A stretch of 64,000 bases of DNA from Antitrichia curtipendula (lineage: Eukaryota; Streptophyta; Bryopsida; Hypnales; Leucodontaceae): the NCBI GenBank assembly GCA_951230915.1, contig OX579637.1:29698001-29762000 (forward strand), given 5' to 3'. A program made the translations under genes and the position numbers. The notes beneath the pieces are model-generated. The model had not been told where the DNA came from, made no database searches, and worked only from the letters and a program-made list of their open reading frames with translations. This document shows, piece by piece, positions 48,695-60,701 of this stretch (its first letter is position 1; each line of letters opens with the position of its first letter).

Positions 48695-49985
48695 CGCCAG
48701 TAGAGTGTGAGTAGGGGGCAACAACTGATGAACGGGAAGCAACGAGCATTTAGGTTTGAATGCTCACTAAAACCTTTTTTTAACTAAAACTACACATGTC
48801 AAAAATAGTAGTGTCAAATCCAAAAATAGTAATGTCAAAATTGCCAAAAGGAAAAAAATTACAAAATCAGCTTTGTGAAGATTTTTTTAATTTTTTTAAT
48901 ATAAAAATAAAAAATAATTTTTTTTTTTTTTTTTTAATACAAAAATGGCTCCTTGGATTTGAGGAGCAATTTCTTGTTGGCAAAGGCACCTTCCAAGCTT
49001 TATTATTTTAGAGATTGTTTGAACTGAAATTTATTTTAATTTTTTGTTTTAATTTTTTTTCTTAAACTTATTTTTAAGAAAATAAAAAATTTCAGCTCAA
49101 GGCTCCTTGGAATCCGAGGAGCCTTTCTTGAACTCTGAAAAGCTCTCCATTAGCTCTAAGGAACCTTTACTAGGAACTTCACACCTTTAAATACCCCCCA
49201 AACAACTATTTCGGGGACCAGAAAAGGGCTCCTCGAAATCAAAGAGGCTTCTCTTGGTCGTTGGCATTGGAAAAAAAGGGCTCCTCAGATTTCGAGGAGC
49301 CCTAATTAAAAAATAAAATAAAAAAATATAATAAAATATTGAAAAAAGAATTGAATTTTTTTTTTTTATAATTTTGAAATAAAAATTTGAAATTTTTTTT
49401 TTAAAATAGTAGTTTAAATTTTTTTTCCAAATTAATATGGAGAGGGTGCCTTTAGCATTCAAAAAAATTGCTCTTCAAATCTAAAGAGCCATCTATTAAG
49501 TTTAAGAAAAACAAAAGCAAATTCTTTTTTAATTATTATTTTTTGAAAATACAAATTCAAACATAGAATTTGAAATTTTGAAAGTACAATTGCAGTTTAA
49601 GTAAACTTCTAAATTAATAAATGGAAGGCCGATGGCAACTTCTTTACCTTTAATTCAAGGTGCTTGAAAATCAATTCTTATCTTAAACAACGAAGTATTT
49701 AATTTCATTCAATATACATTCATCATCTGGTGCAATGAGCAACAAATGTAATTCATCCAACAAAGTCAACCACAAAAAATTTCATCCAAATGCATTCATC
49801 TCCATTCATCCATTTTAAATCCATTTATAGCCATAAATGTTTATCCTAAACCATGGATATAGGCATTATGTATTGAAAAGTTTGAAATTTTTGTTAAGAT
49901 TTTCTAAAAATAGTTATTGTTCAACGCTCAGTGCTCAATGCTCGTTGTTCCATGCTCATACTTTAGCAGCCCTGTTTTAATTCCT
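48695..49985. mobile_element. Non-autonomous repeat with GAGC-rich inverted ends and GGCTCCTCG hairpins
   Basis: The left edge (CAGTAGAGTGTGAGTAGGG, about 48700) and the reverse complement of the right edge (CAGGGCTGCTAAAGTATGAG, ending about 49985) are loosely similar and are followed inward by GAGCATT/GAGC phrases, as in terminal inverted repeats. Inside are hairpins at 48947-48968, 49101-49123, 49227-49248, 49279-49301 and 49469-49490 and very AT-rich filler. The right end abuts the hAT pseudogene, so this could be a hAT-related non-autonomous element or the tail of that element. A second diverged copy lies at 40.06-40.68 kb. Exact ends and target duplication were not determined. Confidence 0.45.
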
Positions 49986-49989
49986 TCAC

Positions 49990-51060
49990 TATCTTCGTAT
50001 TATCTTTAGAGTCACATATTTTCATTATAACACGCTTGCATGCATTTGTTGCATCTTGATTGTCAGCTAGTTCTTTATCATAAAGAAGGTACAGGTTCAA
50101 GAGAGCTCCTACACAATGTAGGTCTGTCTATTCCAACTTGCGTCATTTGAAAAAGGAATTCTGTAGTGGTATTACCTCCTTAACATCTAAACAAAAAAGC
50201 GCTCTTTGTAGGCCAAGGACACGTTTCTCTAAATTTTGCATGATGTGCAATACCTTCCTCATACATGGCGTCTTTGCATCCAAATCACGTAGACCAAGTA
50301 CAATTGGGCCATTTCTGCTATCATTCAATGTGTTCACATATGTAACCCACTATGGATCCACCACATTCTATTCCACTGTGCTCTTCACCTCCAACAAATG
50401 GTCAATCATAATAAAATACAAGGCTAACTTTGTTTTCAACGGCTTCAACAAACTATGCTTTGTCTTGTACTTCTAAAATACATTAAGCGGCATGTGCCTG
50501 TTCCTGAAGAAATTGACTACAAACACGACATCCTTTATTAACTTCTTGATCCACTTCTAGCTCCTCTAATCTTTTAGCAACAAGATTAAGGCATGTACTT
50601 TGCATTCTTAAGATAAATGTATGGACATTTACTGGACATCAAATTCCATGCTGCCGGATTTGCATTAGTATTATCTGTAGTCACTTGTACCACATTTGTG
50701 GAACCCACCTGCTCTATGAATTCTTCTAAGATAGCTACCACATAAGCTGTTGTCTTTTTTTGTCCACTTGTATCCACCGATCCAAGGAATTGTTCACCTA
50801 TAGAAGATATGAGCATGGCATTTATCAATGGGCGGTTCGTAATTGAGCTCCATCCATCAATGGACAATGCCACTCCAAACTTCTTTACGCTATCTTTGGT
50901 TCTGCGATGCAACTTTTCTACAAGTTCTCACTTTGCTTGCTGAAGCAAGTTATGTCGTAGATCCTAGTATGAGGGCGGAATGTAGGACCTATTATACTAA
51001 GCCGTCATCTTCATTTCTTCTTTAAAGGTTGGATTCCAAGCTACAAAAAACAATATGTTT
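49990..51060 (-). pseudogene. hAT-family transposase (DUF659 region), decayed
   Basis: 50586-50912 contains the DUF659-type core: FGVALSIDGWSSITNRPLIN, then QVTTDNTNANPAAW. Upstream (50912-51060) AWNPTFKEEMK and IPPSY-x-DLRHNLLQQAK match the segment preceding it in hAT transposases. Downstream, in a shifted frame (50000-50580), DVVFVVNFFRNRHMPLNVF, HLLEVKSTVE-x-NVVDP-x-WVTYVN and LYLLYDKELADNQDATNA match the usual C-terminal half. In-frame stops are eight TAGs and two TGAs (near 50922 and 50148) plus a frameshift near 50590. One TAG falls where I recall hAT consensus Gln (VKSxxQ-Q-xVVDP). The C-terminal dimerisation region was not found. Confidence 0.82.
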
Positions 51061-52677
51061 GCAGCATAAAAAAATGGGTCCATGTTGCATGCAATTTTCC
51101 ATTTATTTGTTCTTGAAAGCCATCTAATAGCTTGCTTAGCATTGGAGGCCTATTGCTTGATGCCCTTTGAGTTCCCCATTCACTACATGTTTCCTTGATT
51201 GGAGTTATTTTGGAACCTATACAAACAAATTCTCTCGATATTGTGCATGAATCTTCTTGTGTAGAATGCAGTGAGCCCATACCGCTCAACAGATCACTTC
51301 TAGACATAGGCGTGTTGTTCCCATCTACTCTGTCCGCAATAGGTTTTTGAGGTAATGTTGCATTGCAACAAGTATATAGAGTTATTATTCTGGATGTCAA
51401 ATGCAAGCATATTTTAATCCCTATATCACAAGATATCCAAGGTGGCTCAACATATGGCTCACTTTCTTGCTGAAAACACACTTGCCTTGCACTTTACTTT
51501 ATCCACCTACGGGACTCCATTCCAAATGGAAAAATCCTTGCTTATATTGACCGGTTCAACTTTTTTATCTTTGAAACAAATTCAAAATGTATGCACTATG
51601 AAATTAAAAAGTTCACAATCAAAAAGCATTGACTTTACAAAGCCTTGAAAATAAAAGCCCCCCCTTCCATTGAACTATGCATTACCAAGCAAGGGACACT
51701 AATAAATTTGCAATGCCTAGCCCTTGGAAATCTTAGTCTTCTAATCCTCAAGAGTGCTTGAAAATGACTTCTTTCTCACACTTCTAGTCTTCAACTAGAA
51801 GTGTTTGACCATCGGTGAGTAAAACAAAATTTGCGTTTTTGTCCCAACGCTCAAACGGACTTGTTGTAAAGATCAGGCAACCGTCATGGATGCAATAAAC
51901 GAGGTGGATGGGGCAAACAACCACAATGGACGGGGTGGATGCAACAAATGACCATCTCACGCATCTGGGTTTGTATAACGGCAACTATGGCCGGGGCGGT
52001 CAAGGAGGTGTTGACCTTTTTTAGGTTTGGCCATCTAACAAAAGTATACAGCTCATCCCCCTCCATTGTAACTTCTGCAAAACTTAGTTTGGAAATATCA
52101 TTAACACTAAGAAAAAGAAGTTTGGCAAGTTTTGTCTATACTTCATTTGGAAAATTTGGGAAAAGTTCAAAAAAATTTGGTTGTTTTGATATTGAAAGCT
52201 CCATGTGATAAAATCTAAAAACTAGAATATTGTCTTTCTTTGGTTTTATTCCGCTTAAACACATGTTCAAAATTCTCATCGGCATATACAATTTATAGTT
52301 TCAAGTAATAAAAACATGAGGTTTCCATTTCAAAACAATTTAGAAGGTCAAATTCAAATGAGAAGGATGTTTGACTATTTGAAAATGGAGCAAGACCTTT
52401 AGGGGTTAATATGAAATACTTGGGCCATAACCACAAGAGTAATTAAGGATCAAAATTGGCAAAAAGGTGAAATCCAAAATAACTGAAATTAATAGCACAT
52501 CAAAATGTATTGTGCATACATAGATATATATAGATAATTATATAAAAAATTCCGTAGATACATAAATATTGAAAGTCAATCAATTAAAAGTCAAAACATA
52601 TTGTATGTATAGTTCTTCAATAATACCCACTCCTCCTAACATTCATACAACAATCCGTAGGGTTCTATTGTAAATTT

Positions 52678-53446
52678 GAAACATTGTCTAATCTATATGT
52701 CCATGCCCATTTCATTCTGCCATCATTATCTTCTCCCAAAATACAAAACAACCCTTCAATATTGCAATGAGATGGTTTAGTGGCACTTCTTAGACTTTCT
52801 CGGCAAAATGTGGTCCAAGACTTTTTTGGCCAATCTGATGTACGGATTTAGTAGCCCGGTCAACCATGCAAAATTGCCATATTGTTTTCAAAGAGTATTC
52901 ATTGTCATCTTCTACCTTCCGCTTTTTATTTTGTTTGTAAATCAAATCTATAGACTTTAACTTCAAGGCTCTCAAAGCAAACTCCACTCAAAGTACTATC
53001 CCGTTGATCAATTTGTCATCACTTTTGATTTTAAAGATGGTCTCGTTGGTTTTCTTTTCCAATAAGAACGTCCTCCACTGATTTATAATGTTGCCAATCC
53101 TCTTATCAAACACACTGGCCACCTCCACTAACGAGTTCCATGTGTTTGATTCCCCATCTACTTCCACTTGAGCATGGACTTCTGCAACTTCTTCCAACTT
53201 CAACAAGATGAAGGCTTTGCCTATCAAAACATGGTTGTACGTCGCATATTGTTTGCTAAATTTTTTTGTAGGCTCCACCTCTATCCATTCATCATCTTCT
53301 CCTATTTGCACTTGCTTCTTTGAAAACTGGAAGAATTTATTACATTGCACGCTCCAATGCCCCTTCATGCTATGATAAAACAATTCACCAGCCTCACCAT
53401 CATCGATTGAATGGGCCCATAACTCCACCTCTTTGTTTTAGATCAT
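52678..53446 (-). CDS. Unrecognised protein exon
   Basis: After an acceptor (CTTCATGTAG, exon from 53446, ATG first) a frame runs MI-x-NKEVELWAHSIDDGEAG with TAA as the third codon, then KHWSVQ-like hydrophilic sequence, IGEDDEWIEVEPTKKFSKQY, and LLKLEEVAEVHAQVEVDGES. In-frame TGA at 52988-52990, TAA at 52790-52792, final TGA at about 52680. The middle looks like a regular folded domain but no family is recognised. The internal TGA argues for a remnant. Confidence 0.4.
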
Positions 53447-54194
53447 CTACATGAAGGAATCTATGAGTTGCTCAACTTGTAAATGATGGAGGTAACGCCA
53501 ATTTACTTAATCTAAAGTTTTTCCTTGTGTACTTCAAGTTGTGCACAAGACTAGTCCAATCAAGATAGAGTAGAAGCATTTGGGTGTATTTGAGATGCTT
53601 ATTACTTGAAGAGAATGAACAAGGTGCTAATGTTTGTGCTTTAGAATAGTTGAGGAGCTTTGTTTTGTTCTTTGGGCATTGGATGCGTTGGTGGTGACGT
53701 GCGGAAGCGGTGACAATTTCAGTTTTGGAGTTTCAGGTGTTGGAGGTGCTGATTTGGAGTGGGAGGGTATTGGAGGCATAAGAGGTTGCTAAAAAGATCT
53801 TAGAAGAAGCTCTTGAGTGTAAGGATCCATATCCAACTCGTCTCATGCAATTCCGATGAAGTTTGACAAAGATATGAGAATTTGAGTGGGATAATCGAAA
53901 CCCTCGTGTGTGCTGAACCAAACATGCAAATGTGCTAATTTGGTGTTTTGGAGCCATTAGGGTGATTCTTTAGAATTATAAACACCAAAAAGCATTGTAG
54001 CTATCCAAAAATTGCAAAATTGCCAAATATTGAAAAAATTATAGCATTTTGAAGTTTGGCAATGGGGTTTGTTTTTGGAGGTGTTTTAGTGATGATTGTT
54101 GATGTTTTTCAAGTATTGATAGCTTGGCAAAATAAGAGAGACGAAGATCGGTTGACTTTTAGAAACTACCAGACCATTTACTACAATAATTATA

Positions 54195-54350
54195 AATTTA
54201 ATTAATTCATTTATCGAGGTAACTTTTAGAAGTTACAAAAATAATTACTAGGATAATTTTAGGAATTACTAGGGCAGTTATTGGGATAATTTTGAAAGTT
54301 ACCAAGATAATTATTAGGATAACTTTGAATTTGTTTTTGAAGTTACCATA
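54195..54350. repeat. Cluster of GTAACTTT...AAGTTAC inverted repeats
   Basis: GTAACTTTTAGAAGTTAC at about 54219 is followed by diverged relatives (ATAATTTTAGGAATTAC, ATAATTTTGAAAGTTAC, ATAACTTTGAATTTG) separated by 15-17-nt spacers of the form AATAATTACTAGG. The period is about 34-35 bp. Non-coding. Confidence 0.6.
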
Positions 54351-54959
54351 ATTTTGAAAAAAAACTTTAAAAAAAATTAAAAAAAAGATTGTTGTGGTAA
54401 TTTCTTACTATAAGAGGGACTGATTTTAGTTTGGGAAGTGTAAAAAGAGGCCATTTAGAAGGGTTTAGAGGAATTATAGGAGATTTCAAGCTCATTGCTT
54501 GTAATCGTGAAACCGTGGTTTATTTTGAAGGCTTTCTTTTATACTTTGTAACCATTGTTATTGTGGATAGTGTGGATCACACCATTGGTCAGCTCCATTT
54601 CTTGTCGTGGTGACAAAATGGGAGTCATGATCCACATGGTCAAGATTTGCTTATTCTTATAATCGTATTGGAATAATGACCAGTATGTTGTAAGTTTGAA
54701 GTTTAGAAGCCATTTTCATTGACGATATCTTGTGATATGTCGTTCATTCTACCCGTTCCATATCCATGGTTTTTTTATTTCTACCTCGGCAGTGAACCAA
54801 CCTAGAGCCGCAATTTGATAGGTCAACGGAGAGCAGTTCGACAATGGTGTACAAGATTCAACATTTGAGCTTTGTTTATGGTATAGATATGGATCCGTGA
54901 CTACAACACGTCGAAAAAGGTTCATGTTCTTAGTGAGGAGGGTGGAACGGAGTTAGTTT

Positions 54960-56035
54960 TGCCATATGTAATGATTGATCTATCCAATACTTGGGAGATC
55001 AGTGCCTTGGGCAATATGGAGGACCATGGTGGTGGATTGGTGGCTCACGACCGCTACTCCAAGAGAGCCGAAAGCGTGGCCTTTAATGATTGGAAGACCA
55101 AATTTTGTACTTGACAACGAACAAAAAGATAGCGCAACGCTATGTTCAATGATTGGAGGGCCTTTGAAAAGTTGCCCATCCATCTTGAGTTTGAAGCATT
55201 GCAGGCTTATGATTCTTGGTTTGAGGATCATAGATTTGAGCTTGAAGAGAGTAATGACTATTGGATTTGAAGAGTGGAGCTAGTCACTGTGTTGAAAGAA
55301 AGATATACATTTCCAGCAGCTCAGGCTTCAAAAACTAGTGACGGAGATGAAGAGAAAGGCAAGGAAGCTACCTCGGACCTTGATGCAACACGAGTTGCAA
55401 GGCTAAAATCCAAATCCACTACCAGTAGCGCCAAAGGGACTACATATACCTTTATCTCTCAGTTGTCTTGAGCATCAGTTGAAGCAATAGCCACGATGGG
55501 CCTTCCTCCTCAATTTGATCCTCTTTGATTATTTTTTGAACATTTGGAGATGGAATGTGACGGTATTTGGAGAGATCACATGCACCATATCCAAGACTTC
55601 AAGAAAGAGCCTGGAGACACTCCTCATATTATGTATGCAAGGCTCTCTAAATTTGTCTGTGAGAGTAGAGATGCATTTATAGAGTGCCAATTGGTAGAAC
55701 TTTATATGGGAAAACAAGACAAGATAATCCGCGACATGCACTACAAGAAAAAGGGATGTTTTAAGTAGTGTCCTAGACATCACGTCTTTTAAGTAAGGTT
55801 TTAAGTAAAATTTTACTAAAAAGACAGTCTTTTTAGTAAAATTTTACTTAAAACCTTACTTAAAAGACGTAATGTCTAGGACACTATTTAAAACACTCCT
55901 TTCTCTTGTAGTGATGGCACATCCTTACATGCTGCTAGCTTATGGAGGTCGGGCTACCTAGGCTCAAGCTTTTGCCATTGTAGAGCAATTGGATCAAAGG
56001 CTATATGTGGAAGAAGCTAATAGATTGTCATTCAT
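54960..56035 (+). pseudogene. Gag-like ORF of an LTR-type retroelement, interrupted by a CACTA foldback element
   Basis: Frames include DSWFEDHRFELEESNDYW, a charged linker (DGDEEKGKEATSDLDATRVA), FFEHLEMECDGIWRDHM, then FKKEPGDTPHIMYARLSKFV and ECQLVELYMGKQDKIIRDM. The last phrase is continued exactly across the inserted 55739-55913 element by AHPYMLLAYGGRAT and AIVEQLDQRLYVEEANR. The order of charged helices resembles Gag of Ty3-type elements, but no zinc knuckle, protease or polymerase was found, so the class is inferred. Several in-frame TGAs and one TAG (56-kb side) show decay before or after the insertion. Confidence 0.55.
55739..55913. mobile_element. CACTA-type foldback MITE, 175 bp, ATG target duplication
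   Basis: Starts CACTACAAGAAAAAGG and ends CCTTTCTCTTGTAGTG, the classic En/Spm-type terminus. The two halves are reverse complements over almost the whole length (arms about 80 bp, centre near 55826), so it forms one long hairpin. It is flanked by the 3-bp direct repeat ATG (55736-55738 and 55914-55916), the target length used by CACTA elements. It carries no coding sequence. It sits inside the Gag-like pseudogene, whose reading frame joins cleanly when the element and one ATG are ignored. Confidence 0.93.
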
Positions 56036-56559
56036 CATGAATTCATCATAAGTAGAATTTGAGAAAATATAAAAACTGCATTCAAAATTGAATCCTAAGA
56101 GTTTGTTTTTTTAATAAAATGTTTACATTAGAGTTATTCGTAAAGTCATCCCTAGTTTGATACCCAGTTTTAAACAAGCTCTTATACAAATTGGTGAAAG
56201 GAGGTAAAGCAACCCATATGGGATATGTAAATGGTTGGAGTTGTAAGTAATTTGTAAGAGCTTGGAGGAGCTCAATCTTAAAATAAACCCATATCCTTTG
56301 AGAGTTCATAAAGAACAGTGGATTTTATTATAAAAACAACCTCTCCACCCTCCATTCTCTCAAATTGTGAATGTACAATTTCTGTGACAGGTAAACTCAG
56401 GTCCAAACTTTTTTAGGCACCATTTCGATGCGAAGGAAAGTTTGGTCCCAAGTTTTGTTTTGCTAGTGTTGATTGCGCGAGCTTTTTACTTTTTCACCTG
56501 CTTTTTTACATAAAGCAGGGGTTCAAACCCCAATTTTACCTCTAAACTCGGGTTTACTT

Positions 56560-56940
56560 TACAAATAACTCTATTGTCCGAAAAACAAAATTGTCCATAA
56601 TTTTCTCATCACTAGTCCAAATAGAATGAATCTAAGCTTCATATCTATATAAAAATACAATATCCTTAGAAAAAAATTCACAAATTTTAATTTTAATTTT
56701 TTTGTGATTTTTTGGGGGCTACCCACCGACCTCCGTTTATGGCATATTGTGCTATAACTTTTGCTCCCAAGCACCAATTGATACTAAAATTATATTCTTA
56801 AGAACCTTAGGTCCAATTCGTAGCTTTTGAAAAAAATTCAAAAAATCACAATAAGATGTGAACAATTAGGAGCCTACCCAAAGTTGTATTTTGGCCCTAG
56901 TAGGACCAAGGGGACTTTAGGGATTACTGATTTAGTTTTT
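56560..56940. repeat. Dispersed repeat, second copy of the 10.5-kb family
   Basis: Matches 10650-10930 in the same order: TCCATAA(C/T)TTTCTCATC, CTAGTCCAAATAGAATGAAT, TTAGAAAAAAATTCA, then a GGC..ACC..TTTATGGCATATTGTGC block and GGACCAAGGGGACTT. No ORF. Confidence 0.75.
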
Positions 56941-57550
56941 CTTTCAAACTTGAACCTATTTCTACTTAACAATTTTAAAATTTTTCCAACTTAAGTGTTT
57001 TGTTCTTGAATTTTTGTTTCTTAGATTCACAACTTAGTATTCAACGTAAAAACTTAGAAAATCAAAATTCATAGTACAAAAAAATTAAGCTAAGAAGATT
57101 CAAAGCCAAAAACTCTAATCAAGCAAGGTGCCAAAAAACTTGTTTTCACCACTTTGGATGCAATTATCTAGCAATCTATGTAGTCAAAGTTTCTCAAATG
57201 TCTTGCATACATTCTTCTACTAGTTTAGTAGAAGATCCTATGGTTAGATATGGAAAAAAAAACAAGTTTTAAAGTTTTTTGCTCATTACAATAGAATTGG
57301 TAGTTTTTAATATGTTTTATTGGAGAAAAGGCCTTGGTCCTTTAGGGGGTACATTACAATGTCTACATAAGCACACAATGAACCAAATAAAATATATATT
57401 TATAATATATATTTATTGTGGAAAAAAATCCTCAATCATTACAAGTTCAAAAAGAATCAACAATTCAAAACGTATATCCAATTCCACATATATTGACATG
57501 CATTGTTGGTGCATACCTACTATATAGTGTGCACACATACATCCGAGCCT

Positions 57551-58127
57551 CTATATTCTTGAACTACTTCTAGAATTTTGTATAGTAAGTTGAAGTACTA
57601 AATATGAATGTTGGAAGTGTTCATCTGGCATAGGCCATTTAAAATGATTGCTGAATTGAGATATGATGTGGGCCAAACCACCACAGTAATCCTTGCCCTT
57701 CATGCAAAGTTGGCCCAAGTTTTGGTGAAATACACTTCCTAACACGTGGTGGGCAAACATGCTCATGCCTTCAGTTTCCCATTGCAACTTGACATGCAAG
57801 TCAAGTTGGATACCAATCCTTTGACAATTGACATGCATTGCTTGTTCATCCTTTGGGCAATTTTACCCACTACATATTCTTCCGAATGTTGAAGGCATCT
57901 AACATCTTTTGCTTCATATTTGTCTTGAATTTGTCCATGCATTCCTCTCCGTATCTGGTGTATTTGTTGTCCAAGGACAAATTAGTCTTCACCTCATAAA
58001 ATTGGACAATGCATTCAATCATGAATTTCTTGTATGCAGCAGTGGAACTTTTCCTAGCAATCTCTTTGTTTGAAAGTCCTCTTTGGACCACCTTTTTCTC
58101 CTTTGCAGCCTTGTTTGCTCTTGACAC
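57551..58127 (-). pseudogene. Unrecognised protein remnant
   Basis: Two frames, 57870-58127 (MSRANKAAKEKKVVQRGLSN, then CMDKFKTNMKQKMLDAFN) and 57551-57838 (NCQRIGIQLDLHVKLQWETE, MFAHHVLGSVF, KDYCGGLAHIISQFSNHF), read as one protein if the TAG at 57870-57872 is sense and one base is ignored near 57850. No family recognised. The segments look like conserved globular sequence rather than chance ORFs. Confidence 0.4.
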
Positions 58128-58384
58128 TAAGATGTACTTCTCAAATTTATAAAAGTTTTGAAATTTAACTTGCTAATTATTTAACCAGTTCAATTTGAAT
58201 TCCATGTACAATTTTGCATGAAACAATGTCAATAAGTGGCCCCCAAAAGGTCACTTCCACCTTCCCAAAGAAAGTAGTCATTGGAGGATAAACTACCAAG
58301 TTCACCGCTCTATGCTTACACAAGGAAAGTGGCAAGGCAAAACTGAGAGGTAAACGGGCCGTTTGCCCTTCTTGTAGTAGGCAG

Positions 58385-58745
58385 AAGACTTGTCCATGTC
58401 TGCCCAATCAGGCGGACAAATTGTGGCGGATGATCTGCCATCCACCGCATTGAACGGCTGGTTCACATTCGCCCGATTGGGCAGATGGGCCGAGGCGGAA
58501 GAGCTACAAGCAAACAGGTTGCGGCAGACGATCTATCATCCGCCGTATCAGACGGCTAGTCCGTATCTACCCGATAAAGCAAACGGGCTGTGGCAAACCA
58601 TCTGCTGTTCGTTGCATTGGACGGTTGGTTTGCGTTCGTCCAATTGGGCGAGAAAAATGAGGCGGATGACCTACCGTTTGTCTGATCTGACGATCAAGAG
58701 TGGCAGACGGTCATGCGTCCACCTCATTCAATGGACTCGGTCCAT
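58385..58745. repeat. GC-rich tandem repeat island
   Basis: Three to four diverged units of about 70-98 bp of the form GCGGATGATCTGCCATCCGCCG - CATTGGACGGCTGGTT - CGCCCGATTGGGC, in otherwise AT-rich DNA. The units begin near 58423, 58522, 58590 and 58662 and contain internal inverted pieces (GCCCAATC / GATTGGGC). Confidence 0.65.
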
Positions 58746-59417
58746 CCAATAGATTTATGTTCAAATCATAAATTTCTATTCAAATCTAAATTTCTATTCA
58801 TATAAAAAATGCAACCTCTCATATTGCATTGTGAAAGTTATTAAACCTTGAAGTTTTAATGAATTTAGAAAGTTAGTAAATTATTTTTACTTTTACTTTG
58901 GTTGTGGCAATGGTATGGGACAACTTTTCATATTGCAACAAAGCTCTGAATCTTAGAGTTATTTTTAAAATTAAAAAATTAAAAAATACTTTCAATGTTT
59001 CAAAATTATTGTGGCAACGGCACAAGGGCACACTAGTAGGTTCTAAAGTCCATAAAGTCCTTATGGTCAAATATTGTTTGAATATACAATCCATTTGCAA
59101 TTTAGCACCAACATTCAAATGACGAAATTGGGGCAAATAATCCAATACAATATTTATATTAACAATCATAATTGCTTACACATCAATTGTATTAACTACA
59201 AAGATAATGACATATCTAATAATCTACCTTCATCCTTTGCATAAAAGATATTTTTATCAAAATGGCAAAGTATATAACTACAATTTATCAAAAATCCTTG
59301 TACTATGCTTGCCACACTATATATTTCATAGAGGGTAGAATTGATGGACCAATTTCTAAAAGCGCCACTAAATAATTGCATTCTACTTCACTTGGAATTT
59401 GCATCAGTATTGTTTCT

Positions 59418-60251
59418 CTAATGTGGACCTACTGAACTGCCTGAACGTATTCCAATGTATAGATCACCATTGTATTGGTCTCCATATCCGCTTTGCATAC
59501 CAACTTGTCTACAATTTTCATAGTTAGGTCCTCCAAAAGTTGGAGGAAGAACTAAAGCACTAAGTTGAGACCTTCTTTTCCTTGAACTTCTGTAATACAA
59601 GCCTCCAAGAGTCCCATATGCACCACTTCCAGTGGATCCAAGATAGTATTGGGATCTTGCTTGGCTAGAACTACTAGAGTGTGTGGTTCCATGGCTTCCT
59701 CCTCCGCTTTGCAAGCCAATTTGGAGGACATTATCATAGTGTGAACCACGTGCGGTGGACCCAAGATAGTACTACAATCCCCCTTAGCTAGATTCACCAT
59801 AGTACGCAATTCCATGGTCTCCTCCTCCGCTTTGAGAACCAAATTGGGGGTAGTCATCATAGTATGAACCAACTACGGTGGATCTAGAATAGTACTAAGA
59901 GCCTCTTTGGCTAGAACCATTATAGTGCATGGTTTCATAGATACTTCCTTTGCTTTGAGACCCAACTTGAGTGTCATAATTGTAGTATAGGCCACCTCTT
60001 CCATATTCTAGGGCACGTTGGTACGACCCGCCATACTCATATTGTCAACCATGATCTTGGAGGCTTCTACACGTTGCTTCTTGTAAATAATGTTTGAAGA
60101 CAATGTTTTGCCATTCTTTGTCGCGTTTGTGCCTCTCTCCAAATATCAAGGGGGCTAGAGCATCATCGTCATCATCTGTCCATTCATTTTCTGCATCCCT
60201 ATACACAATCAAAGGTTGTTGTACATAGCCTCGATTGGACCACTCTAGCAT
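59418..60251 (-). CDS. Unrecognised protein with Gly/Ser/Tyr/Gln tandem-repeat tail
   Basis: One frame: PLIVYRDAENEWTDDDDDAL, FGERHKRDKEWQNIVFKHY, then a TGA at 60045-60047, then a tail of about three ~45-residue repeats containing QSGGG, SS-x-..-x-YY and GST motifs, ending RKRRSQLSALVLPP and a short Gly-rich stretch to TAG 59418-59420. Comparing the repeats, positions that are Gln (CAA) in one unit are TAA or TAG in the others: SSQARSQYY, SS-TAA-GGL-TAG-YY, SSQRGS-TAG-YY. Such tails are common in RNA-binding or aggregation-prone proteins, but no function can be assigned. The TGA before the tail suggests two frames or decay. Confidence 0.45.
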
Positions 60252-60393
60252 GCAATCGCTTGGCCCAACCTATGTCATATCAATCACTGTGTCCTGGCGA
60301 GTTAAGTTCTCTACATTGTGCCTTGTCAATATGCTTCAATCAACATTTTTGTGCATCACAATCTTTGCCCAAAACATGGCCATGAGAGTATAA

Positions 60394-60701
60394 TTAATGA
60401 CATTTGGTTTGGCACTTACAATTGCTATAATATAGGAGACATTGGCATATCTTCCCTAAAAGTGTTTGCTCAAATATGTGCTCACTAGTCCTTCCTATCA
60501 GTGATGTTGCTTTTCTATACGATCCCTTGTCCAAATTTTTGAGACGTGCGTCCTTTTCAAGTACTTCTTGCACATTGCACAATCCCACACTCTTGTAGGC
60601 TCATCTTCCCATCCAAATTCCGCTACATACAATCGATCATTCCACTCTCTAATTAAATTCTTGAGGTTTGTCCTTTCGACTTCCTTTTGATGGCATTCCA
60701 C
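60394..60701 (-). pseudogene. Unrecognised remnant upstream of the repeat-tail ORF
   Basis: 60498-60701 reads LIREWNDRLYVAEFGWEDEP and WDCAMCKKYLKRTHVSKIW; an overlapping frame continues to 60394. The CxxC and aromatic-rich context look like real protein sequence in the same orientation as the 59.4-60.25-kb ORF, perhaps an earlier part of the same gene. No family assigned. Confidence 0.3.

Noticed and set aside
55544..55768. ORF ending in the MITE
   Set aside because: Its last residues are read from the inserted CACTA element; the real Gag-like frame continues after 55913.
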